From JAYOEY01 sp038116945 (GTDB lineage Bacteria > Pseudomonadota > Alphaproteobacteria > MPNO01 > UBA2964), in contig JAYOEY010000013.1 of NCBI GenBank assembly GCA_038116945.1, forward strand, positions 1 through 64,000: 64,000 bases of DNA, given 5' to 3'. Positions 43,367 to 52,266 of this stretch are shown in pieces; the stretch's first letter is position 1, and each line of letters opens with the position of its first letter. A program made the translations under genes and the position numbers. The notes beneath the pieces were generated by a model. The model made no database searches, was not told where the DNA came from, and saw nothing but the letters and a program-made list of their open reading frames with translations.

Positions 43367-44329
43367 ATGTTCACAATGGGAATCGTCGGGCTCGGTGCGT
43401 GGGGCAAGAAGATCGTTTCATCGGTGCAGGGAACCAGCGAAATCGTCACCTTCAAGTCGGCGGCGACGCGCACCCCCGCCAACGCGCAGGAGTTTGCGGA
43501 CGAAAACGGGATCGCGCTCGGCAGCGATATCGATGCGGTCATCAGGGATCCGGATATCGACGGCGTAGTGATCTGCTCGCCGGCGCATGATCATGTGGCG
43601 CAGGCGACGGCGGCGCTCAACGCGGGAAAACATGTGCAGGTCATCAAGCCTCTGTCGGTGACGAAGGCGGACGCGGAAACCCTGTTCGAGGTCGCCGATA
43701 AGAACGGTGTGACGCTGGCGGTGGCGTACGAGCGCTGCTTCCTGCCTGCGGCGGACGAATTCCGCAGGAGGGTCAAGTCGGGCGCGCTGGGCCAGATCGT
43801 CCATGTCGAGGGCGCATACTGCGCCGCCCGGTACCTCTCGATGAAGGACGGGTACTGGAAGACCGACAAGGCCATCGCGCCGCCCGGCGCGCTGGCCGAT
43901 CACATCCTTTACATGATGATCGAGCTGATCGGCCCGGTGGCGGAGCTGGAAGCGCACGGACGGAAGCAGGTGATGGATTTCAGCGTGTCGGACACCTCGA
44001 CCGTTCGCATGGTGTTCGAGGGCGGCGTCAGCGGGCTGCTGACCGCGATCGGCGTGACGCCGGCCTTCACGCGGCTGCATTTCTTCGGCACCGAGGGTGC
44101 GATGGAATTCCGTGGCGCGTGCCAGATCGAGTTCACGCCGGCAAAGGGCAAGAAGGAGATTATCGAGCTTCCCGATGTCGATCCGCTGACCGAGCAGACC
44201 GAGAGCTTCGCCCGCGCCATCCAGACCGGAGAGGCCTACCGTATCCCGCGCGATAACGCTATCGCCGGCGTTGCGGCCGTCGAGGCGATGGCGACATCGG
44301 CGGAAAAAGGCGCGGCGGTGATGCTGTAA
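43367..44329 (+). CDS. Gfo/Idh/MocA-family oxidoreductase
   Basis: A 320-residue NAD(P)-dependent dehydrogenase. The Rossmann motif MGIVGLGAWGKKIVSSV starts within the first residues, and the family segment HDHVAQATAALNAGKHVQVIKPL contains the Lys of the substrate-binding EKP-like motif (here IKP). ADHILYMMIELIGP is the conserved His-containing helix. The start is the ATG at 43367 with GGGAG upstream; a second ATG at 43376 is possible. It converges with the ThDP gene with 21 bases between stops. Substrates are usually sugars or cyclic polyols, but family members are diverse. Confidence 0.88.
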   Translation: MFTMGIVGLGAWGKKIVSSVQGTSEIVTFKSAATRTPANAQEFADENGIALGSDIDAVIRDPDIDGVVICSPAHDHVAQATAALNAGKHVQVIKPLSVTKADAETLFEVADKNGVTLAVAYERCFLPAADEFRRRVKSGALGQIVHVEGAYCAARYLSMKDGYWKTDKAIAPPGALADHILYMMIELIGPVAELEAHGRKQVMDFSVSDTSTVRMVFEGGVSGLLTAIGVTPAFTRLHFFGTEGAMEFRGACQIEFTPAKGKKEIIELPDVDPLTEQTESFARAIQTGEAYRIPRDNAIAGVAAVEAMATSAEKGAAVML

Positions 44330-44350
44330 GCGGGAAGCCGGGAAGAGGGG

Positions 44351-46129
44351 TTACGGCCTCCACGGCTCCCCGAATGCCGGTTCTGCATGTTTTATCGGCG
44401 GCAGTTGCCAGGTGCCGGTGGCGGGCGGACGCACGCCGGCATCGACATGGACGTCAAGCAGCACCGGTTTGCCGAGCCCGATCGCGTGTTCCAGCGCGCC
44501 GGCGAAATCCTCCGACTTCGCGACCGTGATTCCTTCGACCCCGGCGGCGCGCGCCCAGGCGGCGAAATCGGGGTTGTAGGGCTGGTTGTTGTCGCCGCCG
44601 TAAAACGCAGTTCCGATCTCGCGCCCGTCGAACAGGCCGATCTGGATGTCGCGGATCGCGCTCCACGAGAAATTGTTCCACACCACCCAGACCGCCGGGA
44701 TGTCGTACTCGACGGCGGTGCACAGCACGTGCGGCACCATGGTGAAGCCACCGTCGCCGCAGATCGCGACGCAGGGCCGGTCGGGGGCCGCCAGCTTGGC
44801 GCCGAGAATGCCGGCGGGCCCGAACCCCATGCCGGAGAAGCCCCAGGTATTGAGCATCGTCTGGGGCTGGCGGGCCTCCCAGAACTGCATGTACCAGTTG
44901 TGGTGCACCCCCGAATCGAGCGAGATGATGGCGTCGTCGGGAAGCACGGCGCGGCAGTCGGCGACCACGCGTTCGGGGCGAAGGGGCGATGTGTGGATGT
45001 CGAAATTCGGTGCGGTGAAGTCGTCCCATTCCTTGCGCCATCCCGCGATCCGGGCAAGCCACTCGGGCAGCCTGTCGCCCTGCGGCGCGTTCCGCGCGTC
45101 GAGTTCCGCGAGCGCCTGCCGCAGGAAGGTCCGCGCGTCGGCGAGGATGCCGAGGGTCGGTGGGTAGTTGCGCCCCAGCTCCTCGTGATCGACATCGACA
45201 TGGATCAGGCCGGTGTGCGGGAAGTTCCATGAATAGCCGGGAATCCAGCTGGACGCCGACCGGTCGTCGAACCGCGCGCCGATGGCGATGACGAGGTCGG
45301 CATGACGGCCCGCCTGGTTGGCCGGGTAGACCCCGTTGCGGCCGATAAAGCCGAGCGACAGCGGATCCGCCATCGGAATACATCCCATCCCGTTGGGAGA
45401 CGAAATGACGGGAATCGAGAGCCTGCGCGCCAGCGCGGTGAGCTCTTCCGACGCTTCCGACAGGGTCACGCCGTGGCCGATAAACAGAACAGGGAGTTCG
45501 GCGGCCAGCATCATGTCGCAGGCGCGTGCGACATCGTCCGGCGCGGCCCCGCTGCGCCGCAGATTGTGTCCGCCAGACGGAGGCGGGATCTCCACGTCGG
45601 CTTCTTCCTGGAACAGGTTGAACGGCACGTCGAGATTCACCGGACCCGGCCGGCCGCTCAGCATCGCCGTCGTTGCCTGGCGCAGCGCCAGCGGCAGCAT
45701 CTCGACCCGTGTCGGCTGAAAGCTCCGCTTGACCACCGGCCGGATGACGTTGGGGAAATCTGCCTGATGATGCCGGTTTATCTCCTGAAACGGCGAGCGG
45801 TTGAACTGCTGTGTCGGAACGTTGGCGGTGATGGCCAGCAGCGCCGAAGAATCGGTCTGCGCGACCGCCATTGCCATGATCAGGTTGGCCGAGCCCGGCC
45901 CGCAGGATGTCAGCGTCGCCGCCGGCTGGTGCTTCACGCGGAAATAGGCGTCGGCCATGTGGCCCGCGACCTGCTCGTGGCGCGGCGAAACGAGTTTTAT
46001 TTTGTCTTTCCGGTCGTAGAGCGCGTCCAGCAGCCCTACGTTGCCGTGGCCGCAGATGCCGAAAATATAGGGGATGTCCTCGGCGATCAGGAAATCCGCA
46101 ATCAGCTCTCCGCCCTTCATCACCGTCAT
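44351..46129 (-). CDS. ThDP-dependent enzyme, acetolactate-synthase-like, cluster B
   Basis: A 592-residue ThDP enzyme with the usual three domains. The PYR domain has YIFGICGHGNVGLLDAL and catalytic Glu52 in SPRHEQVAGHMADAY; the middle FAD-like domain has IGHGVTLSEASEELTAL; the PP domain has ICGDGGFTMVPHVL and WVVWNNFSWSAIRD. The length and the lack of a regulatory subunit argue for a catabolic decarboxylase/carboligase, not acetohydroxyacid synthase. Its relatives include glyoxylate carboligase and sulfoacetaldehyde acetyltransferase. It is divergent from the TTT transporter, with a palindrome between, so the transporter may feed it. Confidence 0.86.
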   Translation of the reverse strand: MTVMKGGELIADFLIAEDIPYIFGICGHGNVGLLDALYDRKDKIKLVSPRHEQVAGHMADAYFRVKHQPAATLTSCGPGSANLIMAMAVAQTDSSALLAITANVPTQQFNRSPFQEINRHHQADFPNVIRPVVKRSFQPTRVEMLPLALRQATTAMLSGRPGPVNLDVPFNLFQEEADVEIPPPSGGHNLRRSGAAPDDVARACDMMLAAELPVLFIGHGVTLSEASEELTALARRLSIPVISSPNGMGCIPMADPLSLGFIGRNGVYPANQAGRHADLVIAIGARFDDRSASSWIPGYSWNFPHTGLIHVDVDHEELGRNYPPTLGILADARTFLRQALAELDARNAPQGDRLPEWLARIAGWRKEWDDFTAPNFDIHTSPLRPERVVADCRAVLPDDAIISLDSGVHHNWYMQFWEARQPQTMLNTWGFSGMGFGPAGILGAKLAAPDRPCVAICGDGGFTMVPHVLCTAVEYDIPAVWVVWNNFSWSAIRDIQIGLFDGREIGTAFYGGDNNQPYNPDFAAWARAAGVEGITVAKSEDFAGALEHAIGLGKPVLLDVHVDAGVRPPATGTWQLPPIKHAEPAFGEPWRP

Positions 46130-46218
46130 GTTGCTCTCCGCATCGGTTCGTGGCCCACACTATGGGTGAGGAGCCAGAGGGGATCAAACGGGCGTTTGGG
46201 TGCGGCAGCCCGGTTTCG

Positions 46219-46238
46219 TAGAGCGGAATTCCGCGCTA
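46219..46238. promoter_or_regulatory. Palindromic operator candidate upstream of tctA
   Basis: TAGAGCGGAATTCCGCGCTA (46219-46238) is a 20-base palindrome with one mismatched pair and a perfect GCGGAATTCCGC core. Outer half-sites GTTTCG (46213-46218) and CGAAAC (46246-46251) are also inverted. It lies 40 bases before tctA and 90 bases before the divergent ThDP gene, so one regulator could control both. Confidence 0.55.
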
Positions 46239-46278
46239 GTCTCTGCGAAACAACGATTGGGGAGGCCTCGTAAGGGGC

Positions 46279-47811
46279 ATGTTCGAAGCGATCATCGAGT
46301 CGGCAAACGCGCTAAGCACCGCGTCGCTGCATTTCCTGCATTTCAACGCGCTCGCCTATCTCGTGATGGGCACCTGTATCGGGCTGCTGTTCGGCGCAAT
46401 CCCCGGGCTCGGCGGCACTACGGCGCTGGCGCTGATCATTCCGCTGACTTTCGGCATGGAGGAAGCCAACGCCATCATGCTGATGGGGGGCTCGATGGCG
46501 GCAACGTCGACCGGCGGGTCGGTCAGCGCGATCCTGCTGAATACGCCCGGCATCGCGCCCAACGCTGCGACGACCTTCGACGGGTTTCCGCTCGCCCAGC
46601 AGGGCAGGGCGGGCGAAGCGATCGGCGCCGGCGCCACCGCGTCCGCCATGGGCGGGCTGATCGGCGTCTTTACCCTGCTCGCCGTTATTCCCATCGCCAA
46701 GGCGATCGTGCTCCTGTTCGGACCGCCGGAACTGTTCCTGCTGGCGATTTTCGGGCTGTGCGCGATCGGCGTGTCTACCGGCGATCGCGTGCTGCAGGCG
46801 CTGATCGCGGCGGTGTTCGGATTTGTCTGCGCGTTCGTCGGCTTCGACTATGTGTCGGGAATCATCCGCTATACCTACGGCGTCGATGCGCTTTATGACG
46901 GGATCAAGCTGGTGCCGGCGCTGATCGGGCTGTTCGCGATTTCCCAGATGATCGACCTTGCGGTCAAGGGCGGCAGCATTGCCGGCGATACCTCCGCGCT
47001 GGATACCAAGATCCAGAGGGTCAGCGACGGCGTCAAAGCCGTGTTCCGCAACTGGACGACCATGCTGGGCGGTTCCGCCATCGGCACCTTTATTGGCGCG
47101 GTGCCGGGCGTCGGCGGCACGGTGGCGGCGTTTCTCAGCTATTCGACGCAGGTCCAGCGCGATTCGAATCCCGACGTGCCTTACGGGCGGGGCAACATCA
47201 AGGGCGTGATCGCGCCTGAATCCGCGAACAACGCCAAGGATGGCGGATCGCTGATCCCGACGCTCGCCTTCGGCATTCCCGGCAGCGCGGAAACCGCCGT
47301 GTTTCTCGGCGCGATGATCCTGCACGGGCTGGAGCCCGGCCCGACCCTGCTACAGGAACATACCGACGAGATCTATACGCTGATTCTGTCGCTTACCATT
47401 GCCTGCGTGGTGGCGACCCTGATCGTTCTCGTTCTGGCGAGGCCGATGGCCTATCTGACGCTGGTCGATGCCCATGTGCTGGCGCCGATCGTCACGGTCG
47501 TCGCGCTGATCGGCGCCTATGCGCTGAACGGAGAGTTCGGCGACGTCGTCGTGGCGCTGGCGTTCTCGATCATCGGCTATCTGATGATCCGCTTTCAGTA
47601 TCCGCGCATTACCTTCACAATCGCGCTGGTGCTGGGAGAGGTGACGGAGCGCAGCTTCTTTCAGGCGATGGGCGTCTCCGACGGAAGCTGGGCCATTTTC
47701 GCCGAAGGGGTCCCCGCTGTTTCGCTGATCGCGCTGATCGTCATCAGCCTGATGATCCCGTCCTTTCGGGGCTGGCTGCGGAAACGCAAGGGGTCGGAGG
47801 GCGCGGCATGA
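46279..47811 (+). CDS. tctA: Tripartite tricarboxylate transporter large permease TctA
   Basis: A 510-residue membrane protein with about 12 helices, the TTT channel. The family signature GAIPGLGGTTALALIIPLTFG is near residue 37, the second copy GAVPGVGGTVAAFLSY near 270, and PESANNAKDGGSLIPTLAFGIPGS near 315. It takes up tri- or dicarboxylates using the proton or sodium gradient, with TctC as the periplasmic binder. It heads the tctA-tctB-tctC operon and overlaps tctB by four bases. A candidate operator lies 40 bases upstream. Confidence 0.93.
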   Translation: MFEAIIESANALSTASLHFLHFNALAYLVMGTCIGLLFGAIPGLGGTTALALIIPLTFGMEEANAIMLMGGSMAATSTGGSVSAILLNTPGIAPNAATTFDGFPLAQQGRAGEAIGAGATASAMGGLIGVFTLLAVIPIAKAIVLLFGPPELFLLAIFGLCAIGVSTGDRVLQALIAAVFGFVCAFVGFDYVSGIIRYTYGVDALYDGIKLVPALIGLFAISQMIDLAVKGGSIAGDTSALDTKIQRVSDGVKAVFRNWTTMLGGSAIGTFIGAVPGVGGTVAAFLSYSTQVQRDSNPDVPYGRGNIKGVIAPESANNAKDGGSLIPTLAFGIPGSAETAVFLGAMILHGLEPGPTLLQEHTDEIYTLILSLTIACVVATLIVLVLARPMAYLTLVDAHVLAPIVTVVALIGAYALNGEFGDVVVALAFSIIGYLMIRFQYPRITFTIALVLGEVTERSFFQAMGVSDGSWAIFAEGVPAVSLIALIVISLMIPSFRGWLRKRKGSEGAA

Positions 47812-48458
47812 GCGGCAGGGCGATGCCGGCGACCAGCCTGGTCGGCTGGGCGATATTCGCGGCCTGCTGTGTCGCGTTCGGTTTCCTGTCGGGCGGCAAG
47901 CCGTCGCTCTGGGTGCTGGCCGTGCCGGCGGCGCTCGGCTGGCTCGCGGTTCTGATCGCCGCGCGTCCGATGGTCGCGGCAGACCGGCGGGCGGCGCTTA
48001 ACTTTGCGCTCGGCGTGCTCGCCCTGATGATTTTCTTCGTTCACCAGACCTACGGCTATACCGGCAAGGTCCGGAATTTTCCGCTGATCGTCGGCTATGT
48101 CGGCATCGTCTTCTGTCTTCTCGACATTATCAGCCTGACCGGCCACGCCGTGGGCGGCGCGATCACCAAATTCTTCGGCAGCCAGATCGACGAGGCAGAG
48201 GCGGGCGGGCGGTCCGTCCGGCGGGAGTTCATCGTTTTCGGGGCGATGATCGGCTGCGTGCTCGGCATCTGGCTGTTCGGGTTCCTGGTGTTCTCCCCGG
48301 TTTTCGTCATTGCCTGGATGATGGTGGGCGGAAAAACCCTCAAGCAGTCCGTATACGGAGGGCTGTTTACGCTTGTTTTCATCTATCTGCTGTTCGAACT
48401 TGCCTTCAAGTACGAGCTGTTTCGCGGGGTTCTCTTCCTCTGGCTGATGGACTCATAG
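47808..48458 (+). CDS. tctB: Tripartite tricarboxylate transporter small permease TctB
   Basis: A 216-residue protein with four to six hydrophobic segments (about 10-28, 32-50, 62-80, 90-105, 145-165, 175-205). It is the small membrane partner of TctA, and its start overlaps tctA (ATGA). A hydrophilic loop (about 110-135: FFGSQIDEAEAGGRSVRRE) is present. The sequence is weakly conserved in this family, so the call rests on size, hydrophobicity and operon position. Confidence 0.85.
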   Translation: MSGRAMPATSLVGWAIFAACCVAFGFLSGGKPSLWVLAVPAALGWLAVLIAARPMVAADRRAALNFALGVLALMIFFVHQTYGYTGKVRNFPLIVGYVGIVFCLLDIISLTGHAVGGAITKFFGSQIDEAEAGGRSVRREFIVFGAMIGCVLGIWLFGFLVFSPVFVIAWMMVGGKTLKQSVYGGLFTLVFIYLLFELAFKYELFRGVLFLWLMDS

Positions 48459-48556
48459 GGCCGGACCGCGATATCGTCGTCCCTGAGTCCGGGGCAAAGC
48501 CGGCCCGGGGCGCAGAATCGAATACAGAAAACGTGATTACGAAAGGGAGAAATTAC

Positions 48557-49510
48557 ATGATCCGGAAATCCTTGATCGGCGTTGCCGCGCTTGGCGCGGC
48601 GGCGGCGCTTTCGCAGGGGGCGCAGGCGGCGTTCCCCGAAAAGAACATCACCTTCATCATCCCCTATGCGCCGGGCGGCGGGTTCGACACGTTCGTCCGC
48701 AAGATCGCGCCGGAGATGGAAAAGCACCTGCCCAAGGGGATCAGCGTCATTCCGAAGAATGTCGACGGCGCCGGCGGGCGCAAGGCGCTCAACGATCTGT
48801 GGCGCGCCAAGCCCAACGGCTACACCATCGCGATCTTCAACATGCCGGGCATGCTGCTCGACAAGATCGTCGGCAAGAAGACGCGCTATCAGATCGAGAA
48901 GTTCGAATGGCTGAGCCAGCTTGCCGTTTCGCCCTACACGCTGGCGGTCAACGCCAAGGGACCGTACACCTCGATCGAGGCGCTCAAGAAGGCCAAGGCC
49001 ATCAAGTATCCGGTGACCAGCCCGGCCTCGACGGCGGCGGTCGCGGGCAAGATCCTGGGCGCGGCGCTGGGCATGGATTTCAAGATGCTGCCCGGCTACA
49101 AGGGCTCGTCCAAGACATCCCTCAGCATCATCCGCGGCGACACCCACATTTCGCTTTTCGCCAATCGCCAGTATGCCAAGTACGCCAAGGGCGGCGACCT
49201 GAAGGCGGTGCTGTCGCTGGAAGACAAGAGCCCGTGGCCGGGCGTTCCCACGGTCGGCGATATCGGCCATCCCGAACTGACGGCGCTGGCGACCGAACGC
49301 ATCGTCGGTACCGCGCCCGGCACGCCGAAGGCGATCGTCAAGGTGCTTGAGAACGCCATCGTCAAGGGCGGCAACGAACCGTCGATCCAGGCATGGTCCA
49401 AGAAGGGCAAGCGGGGTCTTAACCCGACCAGCGCGGCGGATACCGCCAAGCGGGTCACTCACCTGATCGAGTTCTATTCGAAGTTCAAATCGGTTCTCGC
49501 GGCCAAGTAG
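48557..49510 (+). CDS. tctC: Tripartite tricarboxylate transporter solute-binding protein TctC
   Basis: A 317-residue periplasmic binding protein. The signal peptide ends near AQGAQAAFPEKN. The family core ITFIIPYAPGGGFDTFVRKIAP binds the carboxylate and is followed by PAST in VTSPASTAAVAG and TERIVGTAPGTPKAIV. The start is the ATG at 48557 after AAAGGGAG; a GTG at 48533 would only add eight residues. The BugD-type fold is clear. A strong terminator follows, which closes the operon. The ligand could be a carboxylate degraded by the divergent ThDP enzyme. Confidence 0.92.
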   Translation: MIRKSLIGVAALGAAAALSQGAQAAFPEKNITFIIPYAPGGGFDTFVRKIAPEMEKHLPKGISVIPKNVDGAGGRKALNDLWRAKPNGYTIAIFNMPGMLLDKIVGKKTRYQIEKFEWLSQLAVSPYTLAVNAKGPYTSIEALKKAKAIKYPVTSPASTAAVAGKILGAALGMDFKMLPGYKGSSKTSLSIIRGDTHISLFANRQYAKYAKGGDLKAVLSLEDKSPWPGVPTVGDIGHPELTALATERIVGTAPGTPKAIVKVLENAIVKGGNEPSIQAWSKKGKRGLNPTSAADTAKRVTHLIEFYSKFKSVLAAK

Positions 49511-49534
49511 CCCGGGGCCCACATCGCCTTCGAG

Positions 49535-49566
49535 AAGGGCGTCCCCTCGCGGGACGCCCTTTTTTT
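49535..49566 (+). terminator. Rho-independent terminator after tctC
   Basis: An 11-base stem, AAGGGCGTCCC paired with GGGACGCCCTT, with a 5-base loop and a run of seven T. It closes the tctABC operon and is followed by the glutamate-synthase-like gene on the same strand. Confidence 0.95.
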
Positions 49567-49628
49567 GCGCTACGCTCGGGCTGCCCACCTTATTATCGAG
49601 GCTTCGCCCCCACGGAGAGCTGAAAAAC

Positions 49629-51197
49629 ATGACGTCATTCGAACAGTTCGCGCTTCCGGCTGTTGGCTGGCTCGCTTTCACGATCGTCTGTCTGATCGTC
49701 GTCTTCCTGCTGGCGGTCAGCGTGATTTTCGTCATCGATGCCAGCCAGACCCGGGATGCCATACGGTTCAATTATCCCGTGATCGGCCGGTTCCGCTCCC
49801 TGTTCATCTGGCTCGGCGAATTCTTCCGCCAGTATTTTTTCGCGATGGACCGGGAGGAACTGCCTTTCAACCGGGCGGAAAGGGGCTGGATCGAACGCAC
49901 CGCCGGCGGCGCGGACAACACGGTGGCGTTCGGATCGACCAAGAACCTGAGTCCCCAGGGCACGGCGATTTTCGTCAACACGCCTTTTCCGGTCCTTGAA
50001 ACCAATGCCGCCAGGACGCAGCCGGTGCGGGTCGGCCCCTATTGCCGGGTTCCGTATGATGCGCCCTCGTTCTTCAACATCTCCGGAATGAGCTTCGGCG
50101 CGCTATCCGCGCCCGCGATCCAGGCGCTGTCGCACGGCGCCAGAATGGCGAACTGCTGGCTCAATACGGGCGAAGGGGGGCTGTCCTCCTATCACCTCGA
50201 AGGTGGCTGCGACATCGTCTTCCAGATCGGTACCGCCAAGTACGGGGTCCGCGATGAAGAGGGACGCCTGAGCGACGACAAGCTTCGGGAACTCGCCGGC
50301 CACGATCAGGTCCGGATGTTCGAAATCAAGCTCAGCCAGGGGGCGAAGCCCGGCAAGGGCGGCATTTTGCCCGCCGTAAAGGTCTCGCCCGAAATCGCCG
50401 CGACGCGCGGAATTCCCGGCGGCGCGGATTCGATCTCACCCAACCGCCACCCGGAAATCGAATCGATCGGCGACCTGCTCGACATGATTGCCCATGTCCG
50501 CGACGTCACCGGCAAGCCGACGGGCTTCAAGGCGGTCGTCGGCAGCCATGACTGGCTGATTACGCTGTGCGAGGAAATTCGTAAAAGGGGCATCGAGAGC
50601 GCGCCCGACTTTATAACCGTCGACAGCGGGGATGGCGGCACGGCAGCGGCGCCGATGCCGCTGATCGACAATGTCGGCATGCTGATCCGCGAGTCTCTGA
50701 TCATCGTTGCCGACATCCTCCGGGCGCACGGGTTGAGAGAACGCGTTCCCATCGTCGCTTCGGGCAAGCTGGTCCTGCCATCGAACGTGGCCTGGGCGCT
50801 CGCCGCCGGGGCGACTTTCGTCAACAGCGCGCGCGGCTTCATGTTTTCGCTCGGCTGCATCCAGGCCATGAAGTGCAACAGGAACACCTGTCCCACAGGC
50901 ATCACGACCCACGATCCGCGGCTGCAGCGCGGCCTCGATCCGGAGGACAAGGCCGTGAAGGTCGCGAATTACTGCGCCGGGCTGGTCCACGAGGTCGAAA
51001 CCATCGCCCACAGCTGCGGCGCCGCCGAGCCGAGAGGGCTGCGGCGCGGCCATGTGCGGATCGTCCAGCAGAACGGGGAGACGGAGCTGCTCAATGTGCT
51101 GCACCCGTGGCCCCTAACGCCGGCTGAATTGCGGTCGCTCTACCGGCAGCCGCCGCCCGTGCCGCCGGAAAGCGGCACCGTCCCCGGACAGGGCTGA
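49629..51197 (+). CDS. FMN-binding glutamate synthase-like protein, membrane-anchored
   Basis: A 522-residue protein with an N-terminal membrane helix (about 12-38) followed by the GltS FMN/iron-sulfur domain. Conserved parts are ISGMSFGALSAPAIQALS, SPNRHPEIESIGDLLDMI, FITVDSGDGGTAAAP and the [3Fe-4S] Cys set in SLGCIQAMKCNRNTCPTG (C-x5-C-x4-C). No amidotransferase domain is present, so it cannot be a normal GltB. Stand-alone members of this family are linked to redox or amination reactions that remain undefined. It is outside the tct operon because of the terminator before it. Confidence 0.88.
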   Translation: MTSFEQFALPAVGWLAFTIVCLIVVFLLAVSVIFVIDASQTRDAIRFNYPVIGRFRSLFIWLGEFFRQYFFAMDREELPFNRAERGWIERTAGGADNTVAFGSTKNLSPQGTAIFVNTPFPVLETNAARTQPVRVGPYCRVPYDAPSFFNISGMSFGALSAPAIQALSHGARMANCWLNTGEGGLSSYHLEGGCDIVFQIGTAKYGVRDEEGRLSDDKLRELAGHDQVRMFEIKLSQGAKPGKGGILPAVKVSPEIAATRGIPGGADSISPNRHPEIESIGDLLDMIAHVRDVTGKPTGFKAVVGSHDWLITLCEEIRKRGIESAPDFITVDSGDGGTAAAPMPLIDNVGMLIRESLIIVADILRAHGLRERVPIVASGKLVLPSNVAWALAAGATFVNSARGFMFSLGCIQAMKCNRNTCPTGITTHDPRLQRGLDPEDKAVKVANYCAGLVHEVETIAHSCGAAEPRGLRRGHVRIVQQNGETELLNVLHPWPLTPAELRSLYRQPPPVPPESGTVPGQG

Positions 51198-51209
51198 CCT
51201 GACGCAGGA

Positions 51210-52184
51210 TCAGCCCGCCCCGGCGCTTTCCGCCGCCCCGTCCCATTGCGGCCAGTCGCCGTGCCCCGGGAAGAGGCCGTCTTCCTCGCGCCGGATCATC
51301 CAGGGCCGTGCGGCCTCGGGCGGGATGGTCTGGTGATCGACCGGGACCCAGCCGTCGCCGATATAATCCGAATCCATGCCGGTTTCCGCCAGCCCGCCCG
51401 CCGGGTTGTTGAAATACCAGAACCAGCCCGAACCGAAATAATGCCGGCCCGGCCCGACATGCGATTTCCAGCCCTGTTTCTCCATATGCGTGCCGCAGCG
51501 CAGCACCTCGTCGAAATCGCGGACTTCGTACGCCACATGCTGAAACCCGAAATTGCCGGCATGGTTGTTGAGGAACAGGTTGTGGTGGTCGTGCGACGCG
51601 CCGCCGCGCATGAAAAAGCCCAGCCCCTTGATCGATTCCGTCAGCTTGAAGCCCAGCCGCTCCTGATAGAATTTCGCGTGCGCCGCCGTGTCGCCGGGCG
51701 CCCAGTAGACCACGTGAAAAATGCGTTCCTGCCGGACCGGTCCGCGCGAGAATATGTCCGCCCGGGCGTCCTTGCGGGGCGCGTTCCACGCCGTGTTGTT
51801 GTCGGGAAACGCCACGGGTTCCGGCTTGCGGGCGGTTACCCGGAACCCGAACCGGTAGCCGTAATCGTCGTGGGAATGCAGCGTGCCGTTCGCATCGGCC
51901 GTAACGTCGCGATCGGACGACAGGGAGGCGCCGATGGCGTCGAGCGATGCCCTGTCGGTTACTCCCCAGATCACTTCGCGCGCTGTCGGCCCCGGCACGG
52001 ATGCGGGCGGCAGGGACGCGTCGTCGATCCCGCGGACCAGAACGGTGGTGTCGTCGGGCAGCCTGAAATCCGCGCCCGACGCGCTGCTGCCGGCGATCTC
52101 GAGGCCCCAGTCGACATGGAATTTCGTTGCCGCCTCGATGTCGTCGGTGCCGTAAACGATCGATTCAACGCCTGTGATGTTCAT
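51210..52184 (-). CDS. VOC-family extradiol dioxygenase-like protein, two domains
   Basis: A 324-residue vicinal-oxygen-chelate protein. Domain 1 is about 1-130 and domain 2 about 145-290. The catalytic domain has His in IFHVVYWAPGD, His in FGFQHVAYEVRDFD and Glu in GGLAETGMDSDY, the 2-His-1-carboxylate set of catechol 2,3-dioxygenases. Domain 1 has a degenerate set (VESIVYGTDD). The start is the ATG at 52182-52184 (MNITGVESIVYG); the frame is open further up but lacks family sequence. It could cleave a catechol-like ring. It converges with the glutamate-synthase-like gene. Confidence 0.85.
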   Translation of the reverse strand: MNITGVESIVYGTDDIEAATKFHVDWGLEIAGSSASGADFRLPDDTTVLVRGIDDASLPPASVPGPTAREVIWGVTDRASLDAIGASLSSDRDVTADANGTLHSHDDYGYRFGFRVTARKPEPVAFPDNNTAWNAPRKDARADIFSRGPVRQERIFHVVYWAPGDTAAHAKFYQERLGFKLTESIKGLGFFMRGGASHDHHNLFLNNHAGNFGFQHVAYEVRDFDEVLRCGTHMEKQGWKSHVGPGRHYFGSGWFWYFNNPAGGLAETGMDSDYIGDGWVPVDHQTIPPEAARPWMIRREEDGLFPGHGDWPQWDGAAESAGAG

Positions 52185-52266
52185 GTGCGCTCCCCATCCG
52201 GAATTTGTGCAGCGATTGAACTTGTTCCTTTTCGTAAAGTAGCATGCGCAAATGGGAAGGAAACCG

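Noticed and set aside
44351..46129. Assignment as acetohydroxyacid synthase large subunit (IlvB).
   Set aside because: No small subunit follows and the glycine loop differs; it is more likely a catabolic ThDP enzyme.
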